Assembly: GCA_902787825.1 (NCBI GenBank)
Contig: CADAHS010000004.1
Location: forward strand, 1 to 64,000
Reading direction: 5' to 3'
Source: an uncultured Ruminococcus sp.
GTDB taxonomy: Bacteria > Bacillota > Clostridia > Oscillospirales > Ruminococcaceae
DNA length: 64,000 nt
Part shown: positions 51,027-59,356 of the stretch, one piece after another
How positions within the stretch are numbered: the stretch's first letter is position 1
Layout: each line of letters begins with the position of its first letter
The notes under the pieces: model-generated
Seen by the model: only the letters and a program-made list of their open reading frames with translations
Told to the model about the DNA's origin: nothing
Database searches by the model: none
Translations under genes and position numbers: made by a program

Positions 51027-52322
51027 TCATTCACCGTAAATATTCTTTTTAAGATCAGCCTTGTATTTGTCAAAGTCTATTCCAAGCACCATCATTCCAT
51101 CAATTATCATATTTTTGAACGAACTGAGGTTAGGGATCGACATTTCTGTACGTTCGTAGCTGAGGTAATCGTTAGCGTGGAGTATCATAGAGAAGATCTC
51201 ACCTTTTTCAAGGTTTGTTGTGATGTTTGGAAGTACCTTCTCAAGGAAATCGTTCAGCTCAGAAAGACTGAGAGCTTTTGCTTTTCTGAAGATCTCATTC
51301 ATTACCGTCCTTTGACGCTGTGTTCTTGCAAAGTCCGTGCCAACGTATCTGATACGAGCATATGCAAGTGCCTGCACGCCATTGAGTGTATACTTACCGC
51401 TTTCGGGGAGATGGTCCTTTTGTTTATCTCTGCCAAGCAGTCCGTTTTCGTGACTTACATACTCGTTGAGATACTCAAGCTCCTCATCGGTAACGTTGAT
51501 ATCCACACCGCCGATCGAATCTATCGCATCAATAAACGAGTAGAAGTTTACACGGGCATATTTATCAACACGAATACCGAAGTTTGCCTTGATGGTCTTT
51601 ATCAGAAGCTGAGGCCCTCCGAATACATAAGCTGCATTAAGTCTTTGTGAGCCGACACCGGGTATGGATACCCATGTATCACGCAGGAAAGACGTCATAA
51701 CGATCTTCTTGGTATTCTTGTTAATGGACATTAGTATCATACTGTCAGAACGTCCACGAGCCGATTTCGATCTTGCATCACAGCCAATGAGCAGAATGTT
51801 GATCACATTATCGTCGCTCATTAACTCTTTTTCGTTTTCTTCAAGATTCTTTCTCAATGCTTCTTCGAGAGCTTTTTTATCTGCTTCCGGCGAATCGGGC
51901 TTTGAGTTTTTGAGATCTCGTTCTTCCGGTTCGATGGAACTGAGTATCTCAAAGCTGTCCTCTTCATCTGTGACTACATCTATCATGTTTATATAATGGT
52001 AGATAACACCAACAATAACGCCGATAACAATAAGCAAAAAACCTATGATTATCGCAGCAATAAGTATAGCTTTCTTTTTCTTTGACCAGCCCTTTTTCTT
52101 GATTTTTTCGTTTTTGGAAGAAGGCTTTCTGCCAGACCTTTGGTCAGGACCTCTGTTCGGTCTGCGCCTTTGACCATTCGGTTCACGGCGGACAGGTCTT
52201 TCGTTGTCCGGGTCAAATATCCTGTATGGTGGTTCCTTTTTCTTACCTGTAATATCACTTGTTGATATCTCTTTAGTCATTTCGTTATCTATGTCTCTGT
52301 AATTCTTTTCATCATTATTCAT
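51027..52322 (-). CDS. LCP-family (LytR-CpsA-Psr) cell-wall glycopolymer ligase
   Basis: The 431-residue protein has a long charged cytosolic tail (about 1-85, Arg/Lys-rich), one membrane helix (about 85-112) and an LCP domain (about 170-375) with LLIGCDARSKSARGRSDSM, LRDTWVSIPGVGSQRLNAAY and RVNFYSFIDAIDSIGGVDI. These enzymes attach undecaprenyl-linked glycopolymers to peptidoglycan at the outer face. It is divergent from lysA and has its own promoter and terminator. Confidence 0.92.
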   Translation of the reverse strand: MNNDEKNYRDIDNEMTKEISTSDITGKKKEPPYRIFDPDNERPVRREPNGQRRRPNRGPDQRSGRKPSSKNEKIKKKGWSKKKKAILIAAIIIGFLLIVIGVIVGVIYHYINMIDVVTDEEDSFEILSSIEPEERDLKNSKPDSPEADKKALEEALRKNLEENEKELMSDDNVINILLIGCDARSKSARGRSDSMILMSINKNTKKIVMTSFLRDTWVSIPGVGSQRLNAAYVFGGPQLLIKTIKANFGIRVDKYARVNFYSFIDAIDSIGGVDINVTDEELEYLNEYVSHENGLLGRDKQKDHLPESGKYTLNGVQALAYARIRYVGTDFARTQRQRTVMNEIFRKAKALSLSELNDFLEKVLPNITTNLEKGEIFSMILHANDYLSYERTEMSIPNLSSFKNMIIDGMMVLGIDFDKYKADLKKNIYGE

Positions 52323-52359
52323 TGTTTATATGCACCTCCGTATCACAATAAACATACTT

Positions 52360-52388
52360 ATTATAATCCAATCTAAAAAAAAAATCAA
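52360..52388 (-). promoter_or_regulatory. Promoter of the LCP gene
   Basis: On the minus strand TTGATT, 17-base spacer, TATAAT; start codon 38 bases downstream. Confidence 0.75.
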
Positions 52389-52499
52389 GGAGTTTGTGTA
52401 AAAAACCATATTTTTCTACAAATAATTGTATGAATATACAATACAAGCTTGCAGCAGGTAGATAAAACTATTGAAAATCAGAAATATTTGATCATCTTC

Positions 52500-52528
52500 T
52501 TGACTAAAAAATAAAAAAATGTTATTAT
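52500..52528 (+). promoter_or_regulatory. Promoter of lysA
   Basis: TTGACT, 17-base spacer, TATTAT; start codon 59 bases downstream. The leader is too short for a lysine riboswitch and none is seen. Confidence 0.7.
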
Positions 52529-52586
52529 TCTATTGTATTTTATAATCTAAAAATCTGTTTTCACAATGATCGAGAGGTAGTTAAGA

Positions 52587-53855
52587 ATGAAAAAAACATT
52601 CATCACAAAACAACAGGCTGAAGAGATCATCAAGCAGTATCCCACACCTTTTCATATCTACGACGAAAAAGGTATAAGGCAGAATGCCAGAGATCTTTAT
52701 AAGGCTTTCAGCTGGAACAAGGGCTATAAGGAGTATTTTGCTGTAAAGGCGACTCCGAATCCTTATATTCTGAAGATACTTAAAGAAGAAGGCTGCGGTG
52801 TTGACTGCTCGTCGCTTACAGAGCTTATGCTCAGTGAATGCTGCGGTTTCAGCGGGAGCGATATTATGTTTTCATCAAATGTTACTCCCGATGAGGACTA
52901 TCTCAAGGCAAGAGAGCTTGGTGCATATATAAATCTTGATGATTTTACACATATCGAATATCTGGATAAGCTTTGTGGTATTCCGGAAACAATTTGTTGC
53001 CGTTATAACCCGGGCGGGAAATTTGAGATCGCAAATCAGATCATGGATAATCCCGGTGATGCAAAATACGGATTCACCCATGAGCAGATCATCGAGGGCT
53101 TCAAACTGCTCAGACAGAAGGGCGCAAAGTATTTTGGTATTCATGCTTTTCTTGCATCAAATACTGTATCTAATGCTTACTACCCTAAACTTGCAAGGAT
53201 CCTATTTGAGCTTGCAGTAGAGATAAAAGAAAAAACAGGTATTGAGTTCAAGTTCATCAATCTTTCGGGCGGTATAGGGATTTCATACAGACCCGATCAG
53301 CCGCAGAACGATATTTTTGCCATCGGCGAGGGCGTTCACAAGGCATTTGACGATATTCTCGTTCCTGCTGGTATGGGCAATGTTGCTGTATTTACTGAAC
53401 TTGGAAGATATATGCTCGCTCCTTATGGTCATCTGATCACAACTGTTAAGCATCTCAAACATATTTACAAGGAATATGTCGGCGTTGATGCGTGCGCCTG
53501 CAATCTTATGAGACCTGCAATGTATGGTGCGTATCACCACATCACTGTGCTTGGCAAAGAGGATAAGCCCTGTGACCATAAATATGATGTAACAGGCGGA
53601 CTTTGCGAGAATAACGATAAATTTGCGGTAGACAGAATGCTTCCTGAGATCGAGGTCGGTGATATTCTTGCGATCCATGATACAGGTGCTCACGGCTTCT
53701 CGATGGGCTATAACTATAACGGAAAGCTTCGCTCAGCAGAGATCCTTCTTAAAGAGGATGGTACAACTCAGCTTATCAGACGAGCAGAGACACCGGCAGA
53801 TTACTTTGCGACTTTCGATTTTACACATATTGTCGATAAATACTTGAACAAGTGA
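52587..53855 (+). CDS. lysA: Diaminopimelate decarboxylase
   Basis: The 422-residue protein is a fold-type III PLP enzyme. The Schiff-base Lys lies in YFAVKATPNP (Lys54), with HAFLASN and LSGGIGI in the barrel and GGLCENNDKFA carrying the catalytic Cys-Glu. It decarboxylates meso-diaminopimelate to L-lysine. The close variant with GGLCENND and the long insertion is common in clostridia. GAGAGGTAG precedes the ATG. Confidence 0.93.
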   Translation: MKKTFITKQQAEEIIKQYPTPFHIYDEKGIRQNARDLYKAFSWNKGYKEYFAVKATPNPYILKILKEEGCGVDCSSLTELMLSECCGFSGSDIMFSSNVTPDEDYLKARELGAYINLDDFTHIEYLDKLCGIPETICCRYNPGGKFEIANQIMDNPGDAKYGFTHEQIIEGFKLLRQKGAKYFGIHAFLASNTVSNAYYPKLARILFELAVEIKEKTGIEFKFINLSGGIGISYRPDQPQNDIFAIGEGVHKAFDDILVPAGMGNVAVFTELGRYMLAPYGHLITTVKHLKHIYKEYVGVDACACNLMRPAMYGAYHHITVLGKEDKPCDHKYDVTGGLCENNDKFAVDRMLPEIEVGDILAIHDTGAHGFSMGYNYNGKLRSAEILLKEDGTTQLIRRAETPADYFATFDFTHIVDKYLNK

Positions 53856-53864
53856 TATTTCCTT

Positions 53865-53897
53865 AAAAGCCGTATGAATTATGTACGGCTTTTTTTA
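53865..53897 (+). terminator. Terminator of lysA
   Basis: AAAAGCCGTA/TACGGCTTTT stem followed by TTTATTT. Confidence 0.9.
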
Positions 53898-53959
53898 TTT
53901 AGTCACACGCATATACTGTCAGCAGATATAATATACTGTTTTTGGCGGAGGTGTGTGAA

Positions 53960-55240
53960 ATGAAAAAATATGTGGTTATAATATGTACAGTGATCTGTAT
54001 GCTTATTGCTTCGGGCTGTGAAAGCAGTATTAATAAGACTGATAATAAGCCGGTTCCGAGTGAATTCATAATAAAGAATTCGGTTGTGCCCGAAATGGAC
54101 AAGCCTTTTGGAAAATTCAAAAGTGTTGAAGCAACAGCTGACAAAACATCGCAAACTATAAATTACAAGGATATAAGAGCAGTGTGGATCTCATACATTG
54201 ATCTTGCGCCAATGCTGACAGGAAAGAGTGAGAGGGAATTTACACAAGCGTTTCAGACAGCTTGCAGAAATGTATCTGAACTTGGGTGCAATACGCTTTA
54301 TATCCATGTCAGACCATTCGGAGATGCCGTGTATACATCAAAGATTTTTCCTTTTTCAAGGTATATCACAGGCTTTGCAGGAAGGCAGGGGAGCTTTGAT
54401 CCACTGGAGATTATGGTCAATATTGCCCATTCTTTCAAGCTCTCAGTTCACGCATGGATAAACCCGCTTCGATTGGAAACACAGGACAGCTTTGATGAAT
54501 ATGACGACAAATATCTTATCAAACAGTGGTTTGAAAGCTCAAACGGATATGTTTGTCCTGTTTCCGGAGATAAACATCTGTGGCTTGATCCGGGTTACAG
54601 CGAAGTCCGAAAGCTGATTGCTGACGGTGCAGCGGAGATCGCTGCTAACTATGCTGTTGATGGGATACATTATGATGATTATTTTTATCCGACAACTGAT
54701 GAAAGCTTTGATAGATCGTGCTATTATAGCGCAAAGACTGATAAACCGCTTACTCAGTGGCGGCTTGAAAACATCTCACTTATGGTTAAACAGATATATG
54801 ATGCGGTGAAAGCGGTCAAAAGCGATGTACAGGTAGGTGTATCTCCACAGGGAAACATTGAAAATAACTATATATATCTTTATGCTGATGTCAAACGGTG
54901 GGCAGGAGAACCGGGGTTTATTGATTATATCTGTCCGCAAATCTATTTTGGATATAATAACGCCGTGAAGCCGTTTTTAAAAACAATGAAAGACTGGCAG
55001 GAAATCGTTGCTTGTGACAAGGTGACGCTAACTGTGGGACTTGCTGTATATAAAACTATCGGGACAGATGAGGAGTTTGTTTCGGGTGAAGGTATAATTG
55101 CAAGGCAGATCGCCGATGTAGTTTCTTCGGACAGCTGTAAAGGATTTTCGCTTTATAGCTACAACAGCCTCTTTAGCGATGATCCCCGTGCAAACAGGGA
55201 GCTTTACAGCATTAAAGAACAGATAAAAAAGTATAAATAG
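53960..55240 (+). CDS. GHL10/DUF187-type glycoside hydrolase-like lipoprotein
   Basis: The 426-residue protein has a lipoprotein signal (lipobox L-I-A-S-G-C) and a GHL10 (PF02638 type) TIM-barrel domain (about 60-400). Hallmarks are IRAVWISYIDL, CNTLYIHVRPFGDAVY, VHAWINPLR, VDGIHYDDYFYP and IDYICPQIYFG. Such proteins are glycan-active enzymes of the outer face, some linked to peptidoglycan. GGAGGTG precedes the ATG at 53960. Confidence 0.88.
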   Translation: MKKYVVIICTVICMLIASGCESSINKTDNKPVPSEFIIKNSVVPEMDKPFGKFKSVEATADKTSQTINYKDIRAVWISYIDLAPMLTGKSEREFTQAFQTACRNVSELGCNTLYIHVRPFGDAVYTSKIFPFSRYITGFAGRQGSFDPLEIMVNIAHSFKLSVHAWINPLRLETQDSFDEYDDKYLIKQWFESSNGYVCPVSGDKHLWLDPGYSEVRKLIADGAAEIAANYAVDGIHYDDYFYPTTDESFDRSCYYSAKTDKPLTQWRLENISLMVKQIYDAVKAVKSDVQVGVSPQGNIENNYIYLYADVKRWAGEPGFIDYICPQIYFGYNNAVKPFLKTMKDWQEIVACDKVTLTVGLAVYKTIGTDEEFVSGEGIIARQIADVVSSDSCKGFSLYSYNSLFSDDPRANRELYSIKEQIKKYK

Positions 55241-55292
55241 ACGTCAAATGTTAATTTTTTGTTACAAAGAAAGCGAATAAAGGCGATAACTA

Positions 55293-55321
55293 TTGTTTTT
55301 TTTACCGAAATAGTCTATAAT
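55293..55321 (+). promoter_or_regulatory. Promoter of the nfnAB operon
   Basis: TTGTTT, 17-base spacer, TATAAT; start codon 45 bases downstream. Confidence 0.65.
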
Positions 55322-55365
55322 AATCTTTACGGATTAAATGCTGTAACAGATCGGGGGAATACGAT

Positions 55366-56205
55366 ATGTTTAAAATAGTAAGAAAAAAACAGCTTAATGA
55401 GCAGGTCATTCTTTTTGAGATAGAGGCTCCGTTTATCGCTAAAAAAGCTCAGGCGGGGCAGTTCATTATTTTCAGACTTGATGAATTCGGCGAGAGAGTG
55501 CCGCTGACTATTGCAGATCATGACAGCGAAAAAGGCACAATAACAATTATTTTTCAGACTGTCGGTAAAAGCACCATGGCTCTTGGTATGCTCAACGAGG
55601 GCGACTGTATCAGCGATGTTGTCGGACCGCTTGGTGTGGCTACACAGTATGACGAGTCAACCAGGAGAGTTGCAGTCATAGGAGGCGGAGTTGGTTGTGC
55701 GATCGCTTATCCACAAGCCAAGAAACTTCATGAAATGGGCGTTGAGGTAGACGTTATCGCCGGATTCAGAAGCAAAGATATTGTCATTCTTGAAGATGAG
55801 ATGAAAGCGGTTTCTGACAATCTGTATATATGCACCGATGACGGATCTTACGGTACAAAGGGGTTTGTTACGGACAAACTCAAGGAACTGATCGAGTCAG
55901 GTGTTAAGTATGATGAGGTAGTTGCTATCGGTCCGGTAGTGATGATGAAATTCGTTTCAAAGCTTACAGAACCTTATGGTATAAAGACGATCGTCTCACT
56001 CAATCCTATAATGATAGACGGAACAGGTATGTGCGGCGGCTGCCGTGTAACCGTTGACGGAAAGATCAGATATGCTTGTGTTGACGGTCCTGATTTTGAT
56101 GGTCACAAGGTCGATTTTGATGAGCTTCTGAAAAGAAACACTACATACAAAGTTCAGGAAGCAGAACATATTTGCAGACTGACGGGAGGAAAGAGAAATG
56201 GCTGA
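55366..56205 (+). CDS. NfnA-like FAD/NAD- and 2Fe-2S-binding subunit
   Basis: The 279-residue protein has a ferredoxin-reductase-like FAD domain (about 1-95, ERVPLTIAD), an NAD-binding fold (about 100-210, VIGGGVGCAIAYPQA) and a C-terminal 2Fe-2S site (MCGGCRV then CVDGPDFDGHKVDF). It matches the small subunit of NADH-dependent ferredoxin:NADP+ oxidoreductase (NfnA/SudB type). It overlaps its partner gene by 8 bases; the pair moves electrons between ferredoxin, NADH and NADPH by flavin bifurcation. Confidence 0.9.
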   Translation: MFKIVRKKQLNEQVILFEIEAPFIAKKAQAGQFIIFRLDEFGERVPLTIADHDSEKGTITIIFQTVGKSTMALGMLNEGDCISDVVGPLGVATQYDESTRRVAVIGGGVGCAIAYPQAKKLHEMGVEVDVIAGFRSKDIVILEDEMKAVSDNLYICTDDGSYGTKGFVTDKLKELIESGVKYDEVVAIGPVVMMKFVSKLTEPYGIKTIVSLNPIMIDGTGMCGGCRVTVDGKIRYACVDGPDFDGHKVDFDELLKRNTTYKVQEAEHICRLTGGKRNG

Positions 56206-57589
56206 TATGACTTTAACAAAGACTCCCATTGCAGAACAAGACCCGCAGGAGCGTGTGTGTAATTTTAAAGAGGTAACTCTTGGATACACTGCTCAGGAGG
56301 CAATGAAAGAGGCTGGAAGATGCCTTAATTGTAAAAATAAGCCTTGCACCACAGGCTGTCCGGTGAATGTAAGGATCCCAGAGTTTATTGCAAAGGTCGC
56401 TGAAGGAAAGTTTGAAGAGGCATACAATATAATCAAAAGTACGAACGCACTTCCGGCTGTTTGCGGCAGAGTTTGTCCGCAGGAAAATCAGTGTGAAGGA
56501 AAGTGTATTCGTGGTATCAAGGGTGAGCCTGTAGGAATCGGCAGACTTGAGAGATTCTGTGCTGATTATATGATGGACAAGACAATGCAGACTGTTAAGC
56601 CGCAGCCAAATGGTCATAAGGTCGCTGTTGTCGGCGGCGGACCATCAAGTCTGACTGCTGCGGGTGATCTTGCAAAGCTTGGCTATGAGGTCACTATTTA
56701 TGAAGCTTTCCACACGGCAGGCGGTGTACTGATGTACGGTATTCCGGAGTTCAGACTGCCAAAGTCGATCGTACGCAAAGAGATAGATGCTCTTGAAAAA
56801 CTGGGCGTAAAGATAATGACCAATATGGTCATAGGCAAGGTTCTTTCAGTGGACGAGCTTTTTGAAATGGGCAACGAAGCTGTATTTATCGGCTCAGGTG
56901 CAGGACTTCCGAGATTTATGGGTATTGAGGGAGAGAGCCTTATTGGTGTATATTCGGCTAACGAGTACCTGACAAGGATCAATCTTATGAAAGCCTATAA
57001 AGAAGGCTATGACACTCCTATCCTGCCATCGTCAAAAGTCGCTGTTGTCGGCGGAGGTAATGTTGCTATGGACTCGGCAAGGTCGGCAAAGAGAATGGGT
57101 GCAGATAAGGTATATATCGTATACAGACGTTCTATGGACGAGCTTCCTGCAAGGAAAGAAGAGGTCCACCACGCTATGCAGGAGGGTATCGAGTTTATGG
57201 TACTCAATAATCCTGTGAGAATACTTGGCGATGAAAATGATCGGGTAAAGTCGATCGAAGTTGTTAGTATGCAGCTTGGTGAACCTGACGAAAGCGGCAG
57301 AAGAAGTCCTGTGGAGATCAAAGGTTCTGAACATACTATCGACGTTGATACGGTGATAATGGCTATCGGTACATCTCCCAATCCGCTTATCAAAAAGACT
57401 ACTCCCGGACTTGATACTAACAAGCGTGGATGTTTGGTGGTCGATGAATCTAATGCGACTACAAAAGAAGGAGTATATGCCGGCGGAGATGCCGTTACGG
57501 GTGCTGCTACGGTCATTCTCGCTATGGGCGCAGGAAAGAAAGCGGCTGTCGAGATAGATAAGTTTATCCAAGGAAAATCTAATAATTAA
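56198..57589 (+). CDS. gltA: NfnB-like NADPH-dependent oxidoreductase (GltA/GltD family)
   Basis: The 463-residue protein has an N-terminal 4Fe-4S domain (CLNCKNKPCTTGCPV and CGRVCPQENQCEGKC), a FAD-binding fold (VVGGGPSSLTAAGDLAKLGY), an NADPH-binding fold (VVGGGNVAMDSARSAKRMG) and a GGDAVTGAATVILAMGAGKK close. Such proteins are annotated as homotetrameric glutamate synthase or as NfnB. Next to the NfnA-type gene, with no glutamate synthase large subunit in the window, the Nfn role is favoured. It overlaps the preceding gene by 8 bases. Confidence 0.9.
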   Translation: MADMTLTKTPIAEQDPQERVCNFKEVTLGYTAQEAMKEAGRCLNCKNKPCTTGCPVNVRIPEFIAKVAEGKFEEAYNIIKSTNALPAVCGRVCPQENQCEGKCIRGIKGEPVGIGRLERFCADYMMDKTMQTVKPQPNGHKVAVVGGGPSSLTAAGDLAKLGYEVTIYEAFHTAGGVLMYGIPEFRLPKSIVRKEIDALEKLGVKIMTNMVIGKVLSVDELFEMGNEAVFIGSGAGLPRFMGIEGESLIGVYSANEYLTRINLMKAYKEGYDTPILPSSKVAVVGGGNVAMDSARSAKRMGADKVYIVYRRSMDELPARKEEVHHAMQEGIEFMVLNNPVRILGDENDRVKSIEVVSMQLGEPDESGRRSPVEIKGSEHTIDVDTVIMAIGTSPNPLIKKTTPGLDTNKRGCLVVDESNATTKEGVYAGGDAVTGAATVILAMGAGKKAAVEIDKFIQGKSNN

Positions 57590-57604
57590 TTTTTTGTTAT
57601 TCTA

Positions 57605-57633
57605 TTGATTTTCTTGATAATATCTGTTATAAT
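57605..57633 (+). promoter_or_regulatory. Promoter of yajC
   Basis: TTGATT, 17-base spacer, TATAAT; start codon 33 bases downstream. Confidence 0.72.
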
Positions 57634-57665
57634 GATGATTAGTTTAGTTTGGAGGTAAGATGTTA

Positions 57666-57989
57666 ATGTTTAGTGTACTGGCAGAACAGCAGGGTGCGAC
57701 CACAGGTTCGTTGCTTATGACGTTCATTCCGCTCATACTTATCTTTGTTTTCTTCTATCTTCTTATTCTCAGACCGCAGAAGAAGCAGGAGAAGCAGGAT
57801 CAGGCTATGAGAGAAAACCTTGAAGTCGGCGATGAGGTAGTTACAAACGGCGGCATCGTTGGTATCATTTTCTCTATTAAAGAGGATACAGTCGTAATAG
57901 AGACAGGTGGAGACAGAAGCAAGATCCGTGTTAAAAAGTGGGCTATCGCTAAGAATGAAACTGCTCATGAAGAAGAAACAAAAAAATGA
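57666..57989 (+). CDS. yajC: Preprotein translocase subunit YajC
   Basis: The 107-residue protein has one N-terminal helix (about 12-33, MTFIPLILIFVFFYLLILRP), then QKKQEKQ and the YajC core GDEVVTNGGIVGII. It is an accessory of the Sec translocon with SecD and SecF. GGAGGT lies nine bases before the ATG at 57666; the ATG at 57660 is only three bases from that site. The secDF genes that often follow in clostridia are not here. Confidence 0.93.
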   Translation: MFSVLAEQQGATTGSLLMTFIPLILIFVFFYLLILRPQKKQEKQDQAMRENLEVGDEVVTNGGIVGIIFSIKEDTVVIETGGDRSKIRVKKWAIAKNETAHEEETKK

Positions 57990-57998
57990 TCGTTTATT

Positions 57999-58029
57999 AG
58001 AACTGCTGAAAAATGCAGTTCTTTTTTTG
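57999..58029 (+). terminator. Terminator of yajC
   Basis: AGAACTGC/GCAGTTCT stem followed by TTTTTTTG. Confidence 0.88.
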
Positions 58030-58103
58030 TCTGCACTTGAATATGTATTGTAAAGGAAGGACTGTGACCTAATATTTAAAGCTGATATCCGGGAGATGCA
58101 GAT

Positions 58104-58508
58104 ATGAGACATTCCAAAACTTTGAAGAATACCAAGACATCACTGATAACAACAGCAGCTGGATCGGCTGTGATCTCCTGTGTGATAGTTGTTTCTATAC
58201 TGCTTTTGCTTGGTTTTTTAGTTGCAAAGATCGATGCAACTGATGTCATACTTTCAGCAATGTCTACATTCGCACTTTGCATTGGTGCTTTCTCGGGCGG
58301 TTATATCAGCGGTAAACGCCGCAAAAGAAACGGGCTTGTTCTTGGTATTTTGTGCGGGATTTTCATTTTTTTAGTAATAATTGTGATGAGTCACCTCTTC
58401 TCAAGAGCGGCGGAGAGCTTTTCTATGCCGGTAAAGCTTATACTTACACTTTTATTTGCAGGTATCGGCGGTGTGGTAGGTGTCAACTCAAAAAACGGAA
58501 GATATTGA
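58104..58508 (+). CDS. TIGR04086-family membrane protein
   Basis: The 134-residue protein has four membrane segments (about 12-38, 45-65, 77-97 and 105-125) with a Gly-rich GAFSGGYISGKRRKRNGL loop. TIGR04086 proteins are known mainly for standing next to yajC and SCIFF genes, as here; their role is not established. No strong Shine-Dalgarno sequence is evident (GGGAG lies about ten bases upstream). Confidence 0.82.
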   Translation: MRHSKTLKNTKTSLITTAAGSAVISCVIVVSILLLLGFLVAKIDATDVILSAMSTFALCIGAFSGGYISGKRRKRNGLVLGILCGIFIFLVIIVMSHLFSRAAESFSMPVKLILTLLFAGIGGVVGVNSKNGRY

Positions 58509-58599
58509 TTTGAATATTTATTGATAGTTCATAATATGTTAATAAACGCTGTCCGCTACTATGTTATAATAAATATAATAATTATTGGAGGCGTTGGAT

Positions 58600-58743
58600 A
58601 TGAAGCATATCAAGACTATAAACAAGGCTAATCTCAAAAAGTCTGCTGCTAAGGGTGGCTGTGGCAAGTGCCAGGCATCATGCCAGTCAGCTTGCAAGAC
58701 TTCCTGCACAGTTGCTAACCAGAAGTGCGAGAGAGAGGCTTGA
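58600..58743 (+). CDS. scfA: SCIFF ranthipeptide precursor
   Basis: The 47-residue peptide starts MKHIKTINKANLKKSA and carries Cys at 21, 24, 28, 32, 36 and 43: the six-cysteines-in-forty-five (SCIFF) pattern. The core includes CKTSCTVANQKC. In the studied relative from Clostridium thermocellum a thioether joins Cys32 to Thr37; both positions are kept here. The ATG has GGAGGCG upstream, and a -10 TATAAT lies at 58565. A terminator follows, so it is probably made as a short abundant transcript. Its maturase is at 59357-60730. Confidence 0.95.
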   Translation: MKHIKTINKANLKKSAAKGGCGKCQASCQSACKTSCTVANQKCEREA

Positions 58744-58759
58744 TTTTCAAAGCAACTGA

Positions 58760-58795
58760 TTAAAGGGGCATTTTTATGTCCCTTTAATTTATTTT
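58760..58795 (+). terminator. Terminator after SCIFF gene
   Basis: TTAAAGGG/CCCTTTAA stem followed by TTTATTTT. Confidence 0.8.
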
Positions 58796-58808
58796 AGGAG
58801 GATCTGTT

Positions 58809-59327
58809 ATGCCTGAGCTTTTCAAGACCGAGCGACTGTCTGTGAGAAAATTTGTCCCGCAGGACCATAGTGATCTTGCCGATATACTCACTGATCCTGT
58901 TGTTACTTATTTTGAACCTTACGAAGCATTTACAAAAGAAGCTTGTGTACAGGAAGCAATAAACTTTTCAAAAAGCGATGAGTTTTTTGCGGTAGTTTTG
59001 GAAGATAAGGTCATTGGAAAGATATACTTTTCAAAACGAGGCAACGGAAGTTTCGAGCTTGGATATACATTCAATGCAAGCTTTCAAGGGAAAGGCTATG
59101 CGACCGAGAGTATTATGGGTATGTTGAAATATGCATTTGAAACCCTTGGCGTGCGGAGAATATTTGCTGAGATAGATACAAGAAATTCAAAGTCGGTCAA
59201 TCTTGTTGAACGTCTTGGTATGAGAAGGGAAGCCGAGCATAAAGAGCTGTTCCCTAAAAAAGATGATCCTGAAAGTTACAATGATTTTTATATCTATGCA
59301 ATATTGAAGAAAGAATTTCTGACTTGA
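58809..59327 (+). CDS. GNAT acetyltransferase, RimJ/RimL type, inside the SCIFF locus
   Basis: The 172-residue protein opens with FKTERLSVRKFVPQDHSDLA and has motif A as GYTFNASFQGKGYATESI and a closing NSKSVNLVERLGM. AGGAGG precedes the ATG. It stands between the SCIFF precursor and its maturase, where the usual order has none. It could acetylate the peptide or be an unrelated insertion; nothing in the sequence decides this. Confidence 0.88.
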   Translation: MPELFKTERLSVRKFVPQDHSDLADILTDPVVTYFEPYEAFTKEACVQEAINFSKSDEFFAVVLEDKVIGKIYFSKRGNGSFELGYTFNASFQGKGYATESIMGMLKYAFETLGVRRIFAEIDTRNSKSVNLVERLGMRREAEHKELFPKKDDPESYNDFYIYAILKKEFLT

Positions 59328-59356
59328 CTAAACAAGCATAAAACGGAGGAAGTATA

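Noticed and set aside
52389-52586. Possible lysine riboswitch before lysA
   Set aside because: The leader after the promoter is about 55 bases and has no conserved riboswitch helices.
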